Below, piece after piece: positions 1 through 8,399 of a stretch of DNA of 64,000 bases. Under the pieces are notes generated by a model that was not told the origin of the DNA, ran no database searches, and worked only from the letters and a program-made list of their open reading frames with translations. Position numbers and translations under genes: made by a program. Position 1 is the first letter of the stretch. Each line of letters begins with the position of its first letter. The stretch comes from Thermoplasmata archaeon. GTDB lineage: Archaea; Thermoplasmatota; E2; DHVEG-1. The stretch spans positions 1-64,000 of the forward strand of contig JADBLO010000003.1 in NCBI GenBank assembly GCA_014894395.1. Reading direction: 5' to 3'.

Positions 1-152
1 AGAATGATGGAAAAGTCAAAAAGTTCAACGAAATTATTTTTCAGACAAGCTCTAAACATATTAATTTAGCCTATAAAACCTGTGAGGATGTTTATTCAAC
101 GATTATTCCAACGATGTCATCTTTTTTAGAACAGAATGGGATTGAGATATAA
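1..152 (+). CDS. C-terminal end of an unidentified protein (partial)
   Basis: An open frame enters from the left edge (reading from base 3) and gives 49 codons ending in TAA at 150..152. The visible tail is hydrophilic and mixed alpha/beta in character, with nothing I can assign to a family. The stop codon shares one base with the ATG of the next small gene (TAATG), which suggests translational coupling in one operon. The function cannot be stated from this fragment. Confidence 0.5.
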   Translation, partial: NDGKVKKFNEIIFQTSSKHINLAYKTCEDVYSTIIPTMSSFLEQNGIEI

Positions 153-316
153 TGTGCGAAAAAACCTGTCCATATTGCGGATGGAAAATGACAGAGGTCG
201 TTCAAACATGGGATGGACCATTAATATCAAGTGCGACATTTCAATTACCTGGTAAAAAAGAAACAAAATACTGGGTTTGTTCTAATCCTAATTGTAGAGC
301 GATATCTTACGTATAA
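152..316 (+). CDS. Small zinc-ribbon protein (54 aa)
   Basis: A 54-residue protein starts at the ATG that overlaps the previous stop by one base. It has an N-terminal CPYC knuckle (residues 6-9) and a C-terminal CSNPNC pair (about residues 44-49), the four-cysteine layout of a small zinc ribbon. There is no membrane segment. Small zinc ribbons of this kind in archaea are usually nucleic-acid or protein-binding adaptors, but no specific role can be given. Its coupling to the upstream gene suggests a shared transcript. The next gene to the right is also a CxxC mini-protein, now interrupted by a group II intron. Confidence 0.6.
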   Translation: MCEKTCPYCGWKMTEVVQTWDGPLISSATFQLPGKKETKYWVCSNPNCRAISYV

Positions 317-333
317 CAGGTTGTAGATGGGTG

Positions 334-1170
334 ATGATTTATAGAGTCAAGTTGAGCTGTTGCCAGCTCGCCCTGCTCTCATAGACCGTACGTACGAATT
401 TCCCGTATACGGCCTTCTCCGTGATTTCCCCAATTACAGGGAGTGAGGTGTCTTCCTCACTGACCAAAACCAACAAATCTACAAACCATTTTGGTTTGCG
501 TTTCCAAGCAACGCAAAGCATTGCTAATCTACGATTTGCCAGTATTCAGTTCTCACGAACCAGACCCCTTCACTCAGCCAAGTTTTATCCTCCAGTCTGT
601 TACCAGCATATCATTGGCTTAGCTTCATTGCTACTATGAGTCAGCTGACTCCTCATACAACATTAGTACTTGGCTTTCCCACACATGTGGTTATACCGTT
701 TTCTTACTTACTTTCCCAAGTAGGATTGTATGAGTTCTCCCTTGGTAAGACCATCTACTTTCACCACATGCCAACCCTGATACACCATACATCCAGCATG
801 CTTCATCTTCCCTTTATATCAGCAGCATGCTGCACCGGATTTCCCTAATTTTACAGTAGGTCATCAATGGTATGATGCTACATCCAGGTTCACCATTATG
901 ATTTTGGCCTGTGATTTTGTCTGCAGCTTCCTTCATTCATAAACTCACATTTATGAACTTGCCATCCATATAGGATGCCAGACTTTTGAGTCCCTTCGAC
1001 TACTCTTCCGAAAGGGAAATTGAAGAGGGCAGATTTTCACTGCCTAGTAGATAGCCATGCAAGGCACACGTAAAATCTGCGGTACGAACGAGACCGATAA
1101 CCCTGATGCGATATGCGATGACTGTAAATTCTGTATTATTACGGATAAAGATATTCCACCAAATATCTGA
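334..1170 (+). pseudogene. CxxC zinc-ribbon mini-gene split by an antisense group II intron
   Basis: If the 729 bases at 341..1069 are removed, positions 334..340 and 1070..1170 join into a clean reading frame: MICKICGTNETDNPDA, then two more CxxC-spaced cysteines, then CIITDKDIPPNI and a TGA at 1168..1170. That gives CKIC and CDDC-KFC knuckles, typical of small archaeal zinc ribbons. The ATG at 334..336 lies just after a GGGTG stretch. The exact rejoining of the frame is the evidence for both the gene and the intron ends. The intron lies on the opposite strand, so the sense mRNA could not splice it out and the gene should be inactive. Confidence 0.7.
341..1069 (-). mobile_element. ORF-less group II intron, minus strand
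   Basis: Read on the minus strand, the element begins GTGTGCC at 1069 (5' consensus GUGYG) and ends CTCTAT at 341 (terminal AY). Domain V is visible at 383..415: AGGCCGTA pairs with TACGGTCT, with a two-base CG bulge before the 3' strand and a GAAA-containing cap. Domain VI follows as a GAGCTG-GCAA-CAGCTC hairpin ending near 341. At 729 nt it has no room for a reverse transcriptase or maturase, and no such frame exists, so mobility would need an enzyme supplied in trans. The ends are fixed by the restored reading frame of the interrupted zinc-ribbon gene. Confidence 0.75.
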
Positions 1171-1241
1171 GAATCGTTTTAATGCAATGGTATAGCAATA
1201 GTTATTATCTCATATGAAATTCATTTATTGATTGTGTTTGA

Positions 1242-1547
1242 ATGAAAATTAATATTGATAAACCATTTGGAACAAAACCAAAGATAGCAAATATTGTTGC
1301 TACGGGCAGGTTTCCAAAAGAGTTAGATATCGTTAAAATCTACAAAGAAGTAGATTTTCCAAATAAAGAATATGAGCCAGAGACGTATCCTGCCTTATTA
1401 GTAAAAGTTGAAGTGAATGGAATGTTGAGGCATGTCACGCTCTATAGAAATGGTAAATATATTATAGCAGGTGCTACCTCAGAAAAAGATGTTAATGATA
1501 CTTATACAACAATCTTCAACATATTGAAAGAATATGGATATTTTTAA
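1242..1547 (+). CDS. Single-repeat TATA-binding-protein-like protein
   Basis: A 101-residue protein that reads as one half of a TBP saddle. 'IANIVATGRF', 'EYEPETYPAL' and 'NGKYIIAGATSEKDV' match in order the repeat elements IxNIVAS, EYEPExFPGL and SGKxxxTGAKSEED of archaeal TBP. Normal TBPs are about 180 residues with two such repeats; here only one is present and the protein stops after the second helix. It may dimerise to rebuild a saddle, bind a partner, or act as a regulator. It is flanked by two copies of the tail of a CxxC mini-protein (1117..1170 and 1558..1605), suggesting it arrived with or inside a duplication. Family assignment is by eye. Confidence 0.65.
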   Translation: MKINIDKPFGTKPKIANIVATGRFPKELDIVKIYKEVDFPNKEYEPETYPALLVKVEVNGMLRHVTLYRNGKYIIAGATSEKDVNDTYTTIFNILKEYGYF

Positions 1548-1557
1548 ATTAAATCGG

Positions 1558-1605
1558 AATAAATATTGTATTATTACTAATAAAGACATCCCACCGGATT
1601 TTTAA
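1558..1605 (+). repeat. Degenerate second copy of the zinc-ribbon gene tail
   Basis: This stretch translates as RNKYCIITNKDIPPDF-stop, nearly the same as the end of the interrupted mini-gene at 1126..1170 (KFCIITDKDIPPNI-stop). No start codon or upstream CxxC part is attached, so it is a remnant. The two copies bracket the TBP-like gene. The final bases overlap the 3' end of the restriction gene on the other strand. Confidence 0.6.
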
Positions 1606-4517
1606 TATTCTTTTAAACCGAGTAAATCACCTAATGTCCCTTTTACTTTTGATTTTGTTAATTTTGCATAATCCAATATTTCCTGGGTGGTACCACCTTG
1701 TTCGCTCATTCGATAAAATGTATTCTCACCGAGGAGAACATAACTCCACATGCAGTTTAATCTATCCTCGGGTTTTAAGTCGTTGACTTTATCAATCCAG
1801 TCAATAGTGGCCAAGCGTTTTTGTTTTACGTTCACACTGCTCATATCTCGCTCTGCTTTTGTCTCGACCAGGAAAATGTTATCACCGATTTTAACCATGA
1901 AATCAGGGAAATAATGTGCTAATAGACCATCTTCTCTAATATAAATGACATTTGCGAAATCATAGTAGTGCTCGTTTATTTTAACGAATGCTTTTACCTT
2001 CGAGTCTGTATCAACGAATTCGATGAATGCTTTTTCAAATCCACCTTTATTAGAGGGGTAGGCTACCTTTTCGTAAATAGTCTTGGCGACATTAATTGCA
2101 TAGGTTTCCCTGATTTTGATTTCTTTTACTTCAGAGAAATATCTTTTTATTATTGTTGCATCTATTACTTCAAGTTTATTTTGTAAATCATAGATAGATT
2201 GGCTAACATTTTTCACAATGTGTTGAATTATTTTTCCTTGCGTAAGGATAAGTATTTTCCAGTTATTGTTGACTAACGGGTCGAACTCTTGTTCAAAAAG
2301 TCTATGCCTTATATATTCGTCAATTAGTTTTGCTATTAATGCAGTGTTTATCTGCATTATCGGGAAGTTTTTTTGTGTTCTCTTACCTATTTTTATAGGT
2401 ACGGATGAGACTGCGTTTACGATTTTTTGAATGAATGAATTATAACTTTTTGCTGTGAAAATATCAGCGGTGACAACATATTCACCGAATTTAGTTCGTA
2501 CCGTGAGTTCTTCTCCATAGAAGACCTCACCTTCTCGCACGGTAAACGGTCGCAGTTCATCTAACTTGATGGGGAATGGTTGAAGATTATCAATCGATAA
2601 TTCATCGGATTTAAGATGTTCTTCTTTATCATGAACAATAATAGGCCAGAGCATGTCATACTCTTGATAATTCTGCTTGAGGGGAACGTTAATGAGGTCT
2701 CCGACAACTCGGTCTCGTTTCGGTAATGTTTTTGTTTCTCCGATTACACCGCTTAATTCCTTTTCATAAAACTCAATAAATGCAGGATGCTCGATGATGC
2801 TTAAAATATCCATGTAATTATCGGGTTCCTCTTTTTTTACAAGGAGTTTTTCCCTGTTTTCTCTCTTGCTATCTTCGTATTGTGGTTCTCGCCACATAAT
2901 ACGAAGTCCTCTTCCGATTGTCTGCTCTAAAAGAATATATGATGACGTGGAACGCAGAGGAACAATGACGCAGATGTTGTTTACATCAAAACCCTCTCGC
3001 AGCATGAGAACCGAGAGGATGACTTTAGGCGATTTGCATTTATCAATGCTGAATAATTTCTGCTTAACTTTTTCCCATTCATCTTCGCCTATCTCTCCTT
3101 TTCTGTTACTATGTATCTCCATGATGTCTTCATCGGCTAATCCTTCTTGCATGAGAAACTGACGAACATGAGGAACGACAGATGTGTCTTCACAGATTAC
3201 CAGCATCTTTGGACATCTATTAGCATCGATTTTAGTAAAACCTTCTTCCAGTATTCGTAATTTGGTTAATCCTGCTCGTAGCATTATGCGTTGTCCATCT
3301 GACAAACGTATCGTTGTACCATCTTTTTCTGCGGAAAAATCCAATGGTAGTGCTGCTATTTCTTTTCTTTTATCGATGGCAACCGTCTTTACTAAACCAT
3401 TTTTTATTGCTGTATAGAGTTCAAAATTCACAATGATGTGTGGAAAGAAATGCCGTGTGCGTTTCTGCCCCGAACCAGTTACAGTATACGGTGTTGCAGA
3501 GAAGTCGATTTGTATGAATTTTTCTTTTTTATTTTTAGAGATTTCATCGAGTGATTCCTGCCATTTTTTTTCTAATATTTCATCAGATGTTTTAAACTCG
3601 CTGAGATGGTGTGCTTCATCATTGAAAACAACCAAATCAGGTAGATTTGCAAGATATTCGAGTTCTTTACCTCGCAGATACTGATTATCTAATTGTTCAA
3701 GGGAGTGACCTGCTGTAGTTCCTGGGGTAATCGGGAGTAATCTTTTTATCGTCTGTTGTGGAGTATCTAATGCTGTTCCTTCTTCTTCATCATCATCTTG
3801 CTCTTCTGCGAGTAAATGCCAATTTGTTATCCCTATGAAACCTTCCCCAGTTACTTTTCTGCTGATTTCTTCTTTCTGTGCGACACAAGATTGGAGAAAA
3901 CCGAAAATCTCATCTTTATATGCTTGAGGTATGAACAACGATTGAAAGTTTTTGAAATCCGATGTATCAAAATTACGTGTTCCATCTTCTTTTCTTTTTC
4001 CTAAAAAGGCATCCAATAACCTTTCATAGACAATGATGCCAGGGGCAACGAGAAGGAAATTCTTTGAAAAATTGTTCGTTGGTGTTTCCTCATGTTTTGA
4101 GTTTAGGTATTGCCATATCAGTAATGCTGATAGCACCCAGGTTTTCCCTGTCGCTGTCGCCATCTTAATACAAAACATCTTATGGCCGTACTTACTCTTC
4201 TTGAGGTCGAGTAAATCCATTTCCGTGAGAAGGTCTGGATAGACAGCCATGTATAAATCATGCACATTATTGACATTCAGAATCTCATTAACGTAAATTG
4301 TATTCAGAATTGCCTGCCACTGCCCTTCATGGAAATTAAAGTTTCTTACATCTGCAAAGTTCCCTGTGGGATACCAAAATCGTAGAAGGTCTCTTGTTAT
4401 AGGGGTCACTTTTTCAATCAAGGTCCCCTCATTCCATTCTTTGTTAGCCATTTTTGTTATAAGGTCTGCTAACTTTAAAGGAACAGTTCCTGTGCCAAGC
4501 GATTTAGCAGTAACCAT
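1602..4517 (-). CDS. res: Type III restriction enzyme, Res subunit
   Basis: A 971-residue superfamily 2 helicase/nuclease. Walker A is TATGKT at residues 121-126, the DEAH box is at 300-303, SATPY follows as the helicase motif after it, and TIGRGLRI is an arginine-finger motif VI. Near the C-terminus a PD-(D/E)xK-like nuclease site is visible: FPDFMV, then FLVETKAE. The length matches typical Res subunits. Res cuts DNA when the Mod-Res complex meets unmethylated head-to-head sites, using ATP to slide or signal between them. It lies 4 nt downstream of mod on the same strand, the normal order. Both genes look intact. Confidence 0.93.
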   Translation of the reverse strand: MVTAKSLGTGTVPLKLADLITKMANKEWNEGTLIEKVTPITRDLLRFWYPTGNFADVRNFNFHEGQWQAILNTIYVNEILNVNNVHDLYMAVYPDLLTEMDLLDLKKSKYGHKMFCIKMATATGKTWVLSALLIWQYLNSKHEETPTNNFSKNFLLVAPGIIVYERLLDAFLGKRKEDGTRNFDTSDFKNFQSLFIPQAYKDEIFGFLQSCVAQKEEISRKVTGEGFIGITNWHLLAEEQDDDEEEGTALDTPQQTIKRLLPITPGTTAGHSLEQLDNQYLRGKELEYLANLPDLVVFNDEAHHLSEFKTSDEILEKKWQESLDEISKNKKEKFIQIDFSATPYTVTGSGQKRTRHFFPHIIVNFELYTAIKNGLVKTVAIDKRKEIAALPLDFSAEKDGTTIRLSDGQRIMLRAGLTKLRILEEGFTKIDANRCPKMLVICEDTSVVPHVRQFLMQEGLADEDIMEIHSNRKGEIGEDEWEKVKQKLFSIDKCKSPKVILSVLMLREGFDVNNICVIVPLRSTSSYILLEQTIGRGLRIMWREPQYEDSKRENREKLLVKKEEPDNYMDILSIIEHPAFIEFYEKELSGVIGETKTLPKRDRVVGDLINVPLKQNYQEYDMLWPIIVHDKEEHLKSDELSIDNLQPFPIKLDELRPFTVREGEVFYGEELTVRTKFGEYVVTADIFTAKSYNSFIQKIVNAVSSVPIKIGKRTQKNFPIMQINTALIAKLIDEYIRHRLFEQEFDPLVNNNWKILILTQGKIIQHIVKNVSQSIYDLQNKLEVIDATIIKRYFSEVKEIKIRETYAINVAKTIYEKVAYPSNKGGFEKAFIEFVDTDSKVKAFVKINEHYYDFANVIYIREDGLLAHYFPDFMVKIGDNIFLVETKAERDMSSVNVKQKRLATIDWIDKVNDLKPEDRLNCMWSYVLLGENTFYRMSEQGGTTQEILDYAKLTKSKVKGTLGDLLGLKEY

Positions 4518-4521
4518 CTAT

Positions 4522-6435
4522 CTACACCTCTTTAACCACTGCACTTTCAAAACCGAAAACATCGACAGTTTTTACGCAGATTTTTTTCTTTCCTTTGTTT
4601 TTTGGAATAAGAAGTTTAGCCACCTTTTTTATGCGTAAATCTTCGTTGTTCTCTCGGTAATCCTGCCATTTACTCCGAAATACATCACCATCATAATCAG
4701 GGTCGATACTCCAATATTCTATCAGGCTCATGGGGTCTTCTGCAATTACTTTTTCCAGTTTCTCTTTATTTTCTTTATCTAATGGTAGAGCATCAGGAGA
4801 AAGCAACACATAATTGTCAAGTTCTACTATTATTTCATCTTCTTCATCATTGTAAAAATTCTTTTTTATCGGTTTTATAGTAAGGTATTGCAGCGATGAA
4901 AATCGGATACTACCCGATTTGATTAATTGTTCGTAACTTGCTTTTGTCTTTAATTTATCCAGTAAGTCTGGGGGGATAATCAATACCTCTAATCTTTCGT
5001 CATTTAAACTTTCGATAATTCTACCGATGTCCGTTACGAAATTCCAACCGAGCACGACAATCTTTTCCCAACCACCCATAAACGATGCTCGTAGTTCCTG
5101 TGCTTTCTTTAGCGTGTTGTATCCAGTTAATTTGGAGGGGGAATCAACAAAAACGAGTGTTTTTGATTGTTTGATATAACCTAAATTGTTTGGCACTCCT
5201 TCTTGATAGGGGAATGGTAATGCACCATAGAGATTGATTATAACATGTGCTAAATCACTTATTGTTTTGAAAGCAGATTGTTCATACTGTTCCTTTTGAT
5301 AATCTCCGATTGATTGGTATAAGAATGGTTTTACATCTTGGTCAATCAACCGTTTTCTTGTAATCATACATGCAGGTTTACCAATATCGCACATAATCCA
5401 CTTTCTACCACATTTATCGGCGACAGCACCCGTAGTTCCAGAACCAGCGAATAAATCTGCAACTATTGAGCCACTATTACTTGCAATATTTACTATCCTT
5501 ATCAATAATTCTTCAGGTTTTTGGGTATCAAAATCCAATCTTTCTTTTGCCATAGAATTGACCCGAGGAATATCCCATAATGTTCCTACCATTTTATCTT
5601 TCGAGTCGTAATATACAACATTTCCATTTGCGTCTTTGACTGTAATCATTTTCTTCGCAATAGGGTCCCAAGTCACTTTGTTTTGTTTTCTTGTTTTTTC
5701 AACAGGTATTTTTTGGTGATTAATTATATGATTATCTTTGCTTTTAGAATACCAGTAAATTACTTCGGTTTCGGTTGGTAGATGCTTTGAGAAAGAAAAT
5801 TGAAATTTATTTTTATACCACCATATGATTTCATTTATAAGATTTTCTTTGCCATAAATATCATCCATAATCATTTTAACATAGTGCCCTACATGCCAAT
5901 CTGTATGAACATAAATACTCCCCTGTTCACTTAGAAGTTCTCTCATAATAATAATACGAGGGGTCATATATTGTAAATATCTTACTGTTCCGATTACCTT
6001 TTCTCCGTTAGGTAAGGTAGTCCCCCACATGTCAGAATATGCAAACTGCTCAATCACTGTCGGTTTTTGTTCGATATCAGTCGTTGGAAGGTGAATTTTT
6101 GTTCTATAATCTGCTTTCGAGTCAAATGGAGGGTCAATATATATTAAATCAATTTTTCCTCTCATGGAAGGCAGACCAGTTGCAGGGTCTCCTGCCAATA
6201 AAGCCTGCATTGCGAAAATGTTATCGCCATAAATCATTCTATTAAACCATTCATCTTTTTTTAATTGCTTTACCTCTTGCCCCCAATAGCCCCCCGATGC
6301 CTTTGCTGGTAATACCAGTTCATTAGTCTGCAAGGTAATCCTGTTTCTTGTTGAAAGACCATCAAGTATCTTCTGTGCTTCTTTTTTACCCTGTGCTACA
6401 ATCTTTGGGAGATGTTCAATTAACGAATCCGGCAT
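4522..6435 (-). CDS. mod: Type III modification methyltransferase, Mod subunit
   Basis: A 637-residue beta-class DNA methyltransferase. The catalytic motif IV DPPF (residues 101-104) comes before the SAM-binding FAGSGT (329-334), the order that defines the beta group used by type III Mod proteins. The product would be N6-methyladenine, and Mod also carries the recognition domain between the two motifs and at the C-terminus. It is followed after 4 nt by res, so the two are co-transcribed. The recognition site cannot be read from the sequence. Restriction genes fit the accessory character of this region. Confidence 0.93.
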   Translation of the reverse strand: MPDSLIEHLPKIVAQGKKEAQKILDGLSTRNRITLQTNELVLPAKASGGYWGQEVKQLKKDEWFNRMIYGDNIFAMQALLAGDPATGLPSMRGKIDLIYIDPPFDSKADYRTKIHLPTTDIEQKPTVIEQFAYSDMWGTTLPNGEKVIGTVRYLQYMTPRIIIMRELLSEQGSIYVHTDWHVGHYVKMIMDDIYGKENLINEIIWWYKNKFQFSFSKHLPTETEVIYWYSKSKDNHIINHQKIPVEKTRKQNKVTWDPIAKKMITVKDANGNVVYYDSKDKMVGTLWDIPRVNSMAKERLDFDTQKPEELLIRIVNIASNSGSIVADLFAGSGTTGAVADKCGRKWIMCDIGKPACMITRKRLIDQDVKPFLYQSIGDYQKEQYEQSAFKTISDLAHVIINLYGALPFPYQEGVPNNLGYIKQSKTLVFVDSPSKLTGYNTLKKAQELRASFMGGWEKIVVLGWNFVTDIGRIIESLNDERLEVLIIPPDLLDKLKTKASYEQLIKSGSIRFSSLQYLTIKPIKKNFYNDEEDEIIVELDNYVLLSPDALPLDKENKEKLEKVIAEDPMSLIEYWSIDPDYDGDVFRSKWQDYRENNEDLRIKKVAKLLIPKNKGKKKICVKTVDVFGFESAVVKEV

Positions 6436-6547
6436 TTAAACCACCATGGCTACGTAAGATGTTATCAATACATAATTGTTATTACAGTTTTGAGGTTTTA
6501 ATAATATCATAAAAAGAGAGTGCATGAGACATGAAAAGTGGTTTGCA

Positions 6548-7210
6548 TCAGATAATTTTTACTTTTAATATGCCCTTGAAAGGTTCTCTTGCTTCATCAG
6601 TAAAGATATGGATGTTTAAATCATAATTACCTGGTTTCTGCATTTTGATTTTGTAAGCGATTTCAAAATCTTCATTATCCGGAACAATGCGGCTGTGAGC
6701 GTATTCAACATGCCACCAGCCCCAACAGTCCTGATGTTCATCTCTTAAAAAACTCGCTTTCCTCTTTGTAACAAAACGGGAACAAGTATCCATGATAATC
6801 GGTTTTTCATCAATCTCTCCACCAAATCCTGCTGCGATTTTCCTTAACCCCTGTCGTGCAGCCATTTTCCAATGGACCCCAATTTCCTTGTCTTTTTTTA
6901 TATTCAAGGTAATCTCTTTCAAAAGTATTCCAGATAGTTTTTGTTTCTTGTGATACAACATTGCAAACTCTAAATCTTTTATTTGGGCTATGTCATAGAC
7001 ATTGCCAAACACATGTTTCTCCAATAGTTGCAATTCCTCTGATAATTTTTTGATTTGTTCATTACTGCTTGCAATCGCCCATACCAATGTAAATAATGCA
7101 ATTACCGCCACGATAACATTCATGTCCACGTGGAAAACAATTAGTAAAAACAAGAATGCAATCAAACAGAAAATAAAAACCAAATTCCTTCTGGTCAGGT
7201 TAAACATCAA
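6548..7210 (-). CDS. Membrane-anchored protein with a beta-rich exterior domain, unknown
   Basis: 220 residues. Two hydrophobic segments lie at about residues 9-25 and 29-47, followed by a short coiled-coil-like stretch (SSNEQIKKLSEELQLLEKH). The remaining 140 residues look like a soluble beta-rich domain with a WGWWHVEY patch. I do not recognise the family. It lies just upstream of the mod-res operon on the same strand but about 110 nt away with an AT-rich gap, so it may be separately transcribed. A role as a membrane sensor or part of the defence locus would be guesswork. Confidence 0.7.
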   Translation of the reverse strand: MMFNLTRRNLVFIFCLIAFLFLLIVFHVDMNVIVAVIALFTLVWAIASSNEQIKKLSEELQLLEKHVFGNVYDIAQIKDLEFAMLYHKKQKLSGILLKEITLNIKKDKEIGVHWKMAARQGLRKIAAGFGGEIDEKPIIMDTCSRFVTKRKASFLRDEHQDCWGWWHVEYAHSRIVPDNEDFEIAYKIKMQKPGNYDLNIHIFTDEAREPFKGILKVKII

Positions 7211-7316
7211 TTAGAACAATTATCATGGTTTATTATAATTTTTCCTTACGAAAAATGGAGGCTAAAACAATGAAATATAATATACAAGTAGCGGAAAAAT
7301 TGATGACGGAACAAAA

Positions 7317-7445
7317 TTAAGGTTCGTATTTGTCTATCAGATAAGTAATCATGTTTGATAGACTACGCTTTTCTTTTTTCGCTATCTTCTTGAGTTTGTC
7401 AACCGTTTCTTTTGGTATTGTGACGTTTAACCTGGTGTATGCCAT
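7317..7445 (-). CDS. Ribbon-helix-helix (CopG/Arc-type) regulator, 42 aa
   Basis: A 42-residue protein, MAYTRLNVTIPKETVDKLKK at the N-terminus, then a second helix ending ITYLIDKYEP. The pattern (beta-strand RLNVTIP, helix ETVDKLKKIAKK, turn RSLSNM, helix ITYLIDKY) is the classic RHH fold that inserts a two-strand sheet into the major groove as a dimer. It is transcribed away from the membrane gene at 7555. The shared gap carries direct repeats and a palindrome (7463..7522) that are likely its operator, so it probably controls itself and the neighbour. Confidence 0.8.
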   Translation of the reverse strand: MAYTRLNVTIPKETVDKLKKIAKKEKRSLSNMITYLIDKYEP

Positions 7446-7462
7446 GACTGTTTAGTATGTCA

Positions 7463-7522
7463 TTAATACATATTGAACGTAATACGTAGTTAATACAGAT
7501 TGAATACAGTTAAATACTGTAT
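7463..7522. promoter_or_regulatory. Probable RHH operator: two 15-nt direct repeats plus a palindrome
   Basis: TTAATACATATTGAA (7463..7477) and TTAATACAGATTGAA (7490..7504) differ at one base and start 27 nt apart. They run into the 19-nt palindrome ATACAGT-TAAAT-ACTGTAT (7504..7522). The block sits between the divergent RHH gene and the membrane gene at 7555, and overlaps the place where both promoters should be. RHH repressors commonly bind repeated short operators as stacked dimers. Confidence 0.6.
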
Positions 7523-7554
7523 TTAATATGTATAAATTTGTGAGGAGAAAATCT

Positions 7555-8358
7555 ATGGATGGTTTTATAGAAAGGTTCACAAAAGCGGAATTATTGGGAA
7601 TAATATCAGCAATAGTAGTGTTTGTAGGTTCCTTTTTACCTCAAGTAAAAGTTGTAGTGATGGAGCCAAAATATTCAGAGTTTTGGCATTTTGGAATTGA
7701 AAGAGGTAGTGTATTCATCTTTGTTTTTTTGGTTGCCTTTACATTAGCAATCATCTATTTCTGCGATAGATACCATAGAAAATCGCTATCGTCTATTTTT
7801 ATGATTGCTTTAGGTGCTACAATTTTACTTTTTATGAACAATCAAATAGCCTCTTGGACAGGATGGACAGGAGAAGATAGTTTTATTGAGATTCAAATTG
7901 GAAGTTATTTACCAATAATTGGAGGGATTGGTTTAATAATCTCGGGATTGTGGCTACTATTTACTCCTGGAAAAGAAAAAATATATTGTAGAGCGGGAAA
8001 TATTTTTTCAGCAATCGCATTTTTACTTGGAATTATTATTTTTATACCTATGATATTTTTTATGAGACCGTATATTGAAGCAATGTCTCCAATAACAACT
8101 TGGTCTGCTATTTCATTTGAAACGTATATTGGAGGTTGGGTATTTCTATTTCTCTCACCATTACTAATGTGTTCTGGTATTATCGATTATCTTGTATCAA
8201 GAAAATATCCAACAGTGGAGGAAGCAGTTGAAAAAATAGGACATTCTGAACGAATTGCTGAAGACGAAAATGCGATGAAGATATTAAGAGTAAGATACGT
8301 AAAAGGTGAAATAACCAAAGAAGAATACGAACAAATGAAAAAAGACATTGAACAATAA
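7555..8358 (+). CDS. Polytopic membrane protein with C-terminal SHOCT-like helix pair
   Basis: About 267 residues from the ATG at 7555, chosen because GAGGAG lies 7-8 nt upstream; an earlier in-frame ATG at 7528 has no such site. At least six hydrophobic segments are visible. The cytoplasmic tail contains 'LRVRYVKGEITKEEYEQMKK', the SHOCT signature (short two-helix oligomerisation or interaction module). The family function is unknown. It is divergent from the RHH gene, with a repeat operator between them, so expression is probably repressed by that protein. Confidence 0.8.
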   Translation: MDGFIERFTKAELLGIISAIVVFVGSFLPQVKVVVMEPKYSEFWHFGIERGSVFIFVFLVAFTLAIIYFCDRYHRKSLSSIFMIALGATILLFMNNQIASWTGWTGEDSFIEIQIGSYLPIIGGIGLIISGLWLLFTPGKEKIYCRAGNIFSAIAFLLGIIIFIPMIFFMRPYIEAMSPITTWSAISFETYIGGWVFLFLSPLLMCSGIIDYLVSRKYPTVEEAVEKIGHSERIAEDENAMKILRVRYVKGEITKEEYEQMKKDIEQ

Positions 8359-8399
8359 ATTTTTAGATTGCATTTGATACAAAGGGCAGAAGGTAGAAT

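Noticed and set aside
339-521. Minus-strand 60-codon frame inside the group II intron
   Set aside because: It reads across domain V and VI structure and has no ribosome site or protein-like motif; the bases are explained by the RNA fold.
2866-3684. Plus-strand frames opposite the Res gene
   Set aside because: They are antisense shadows of an intact helicase-nuclease gene.
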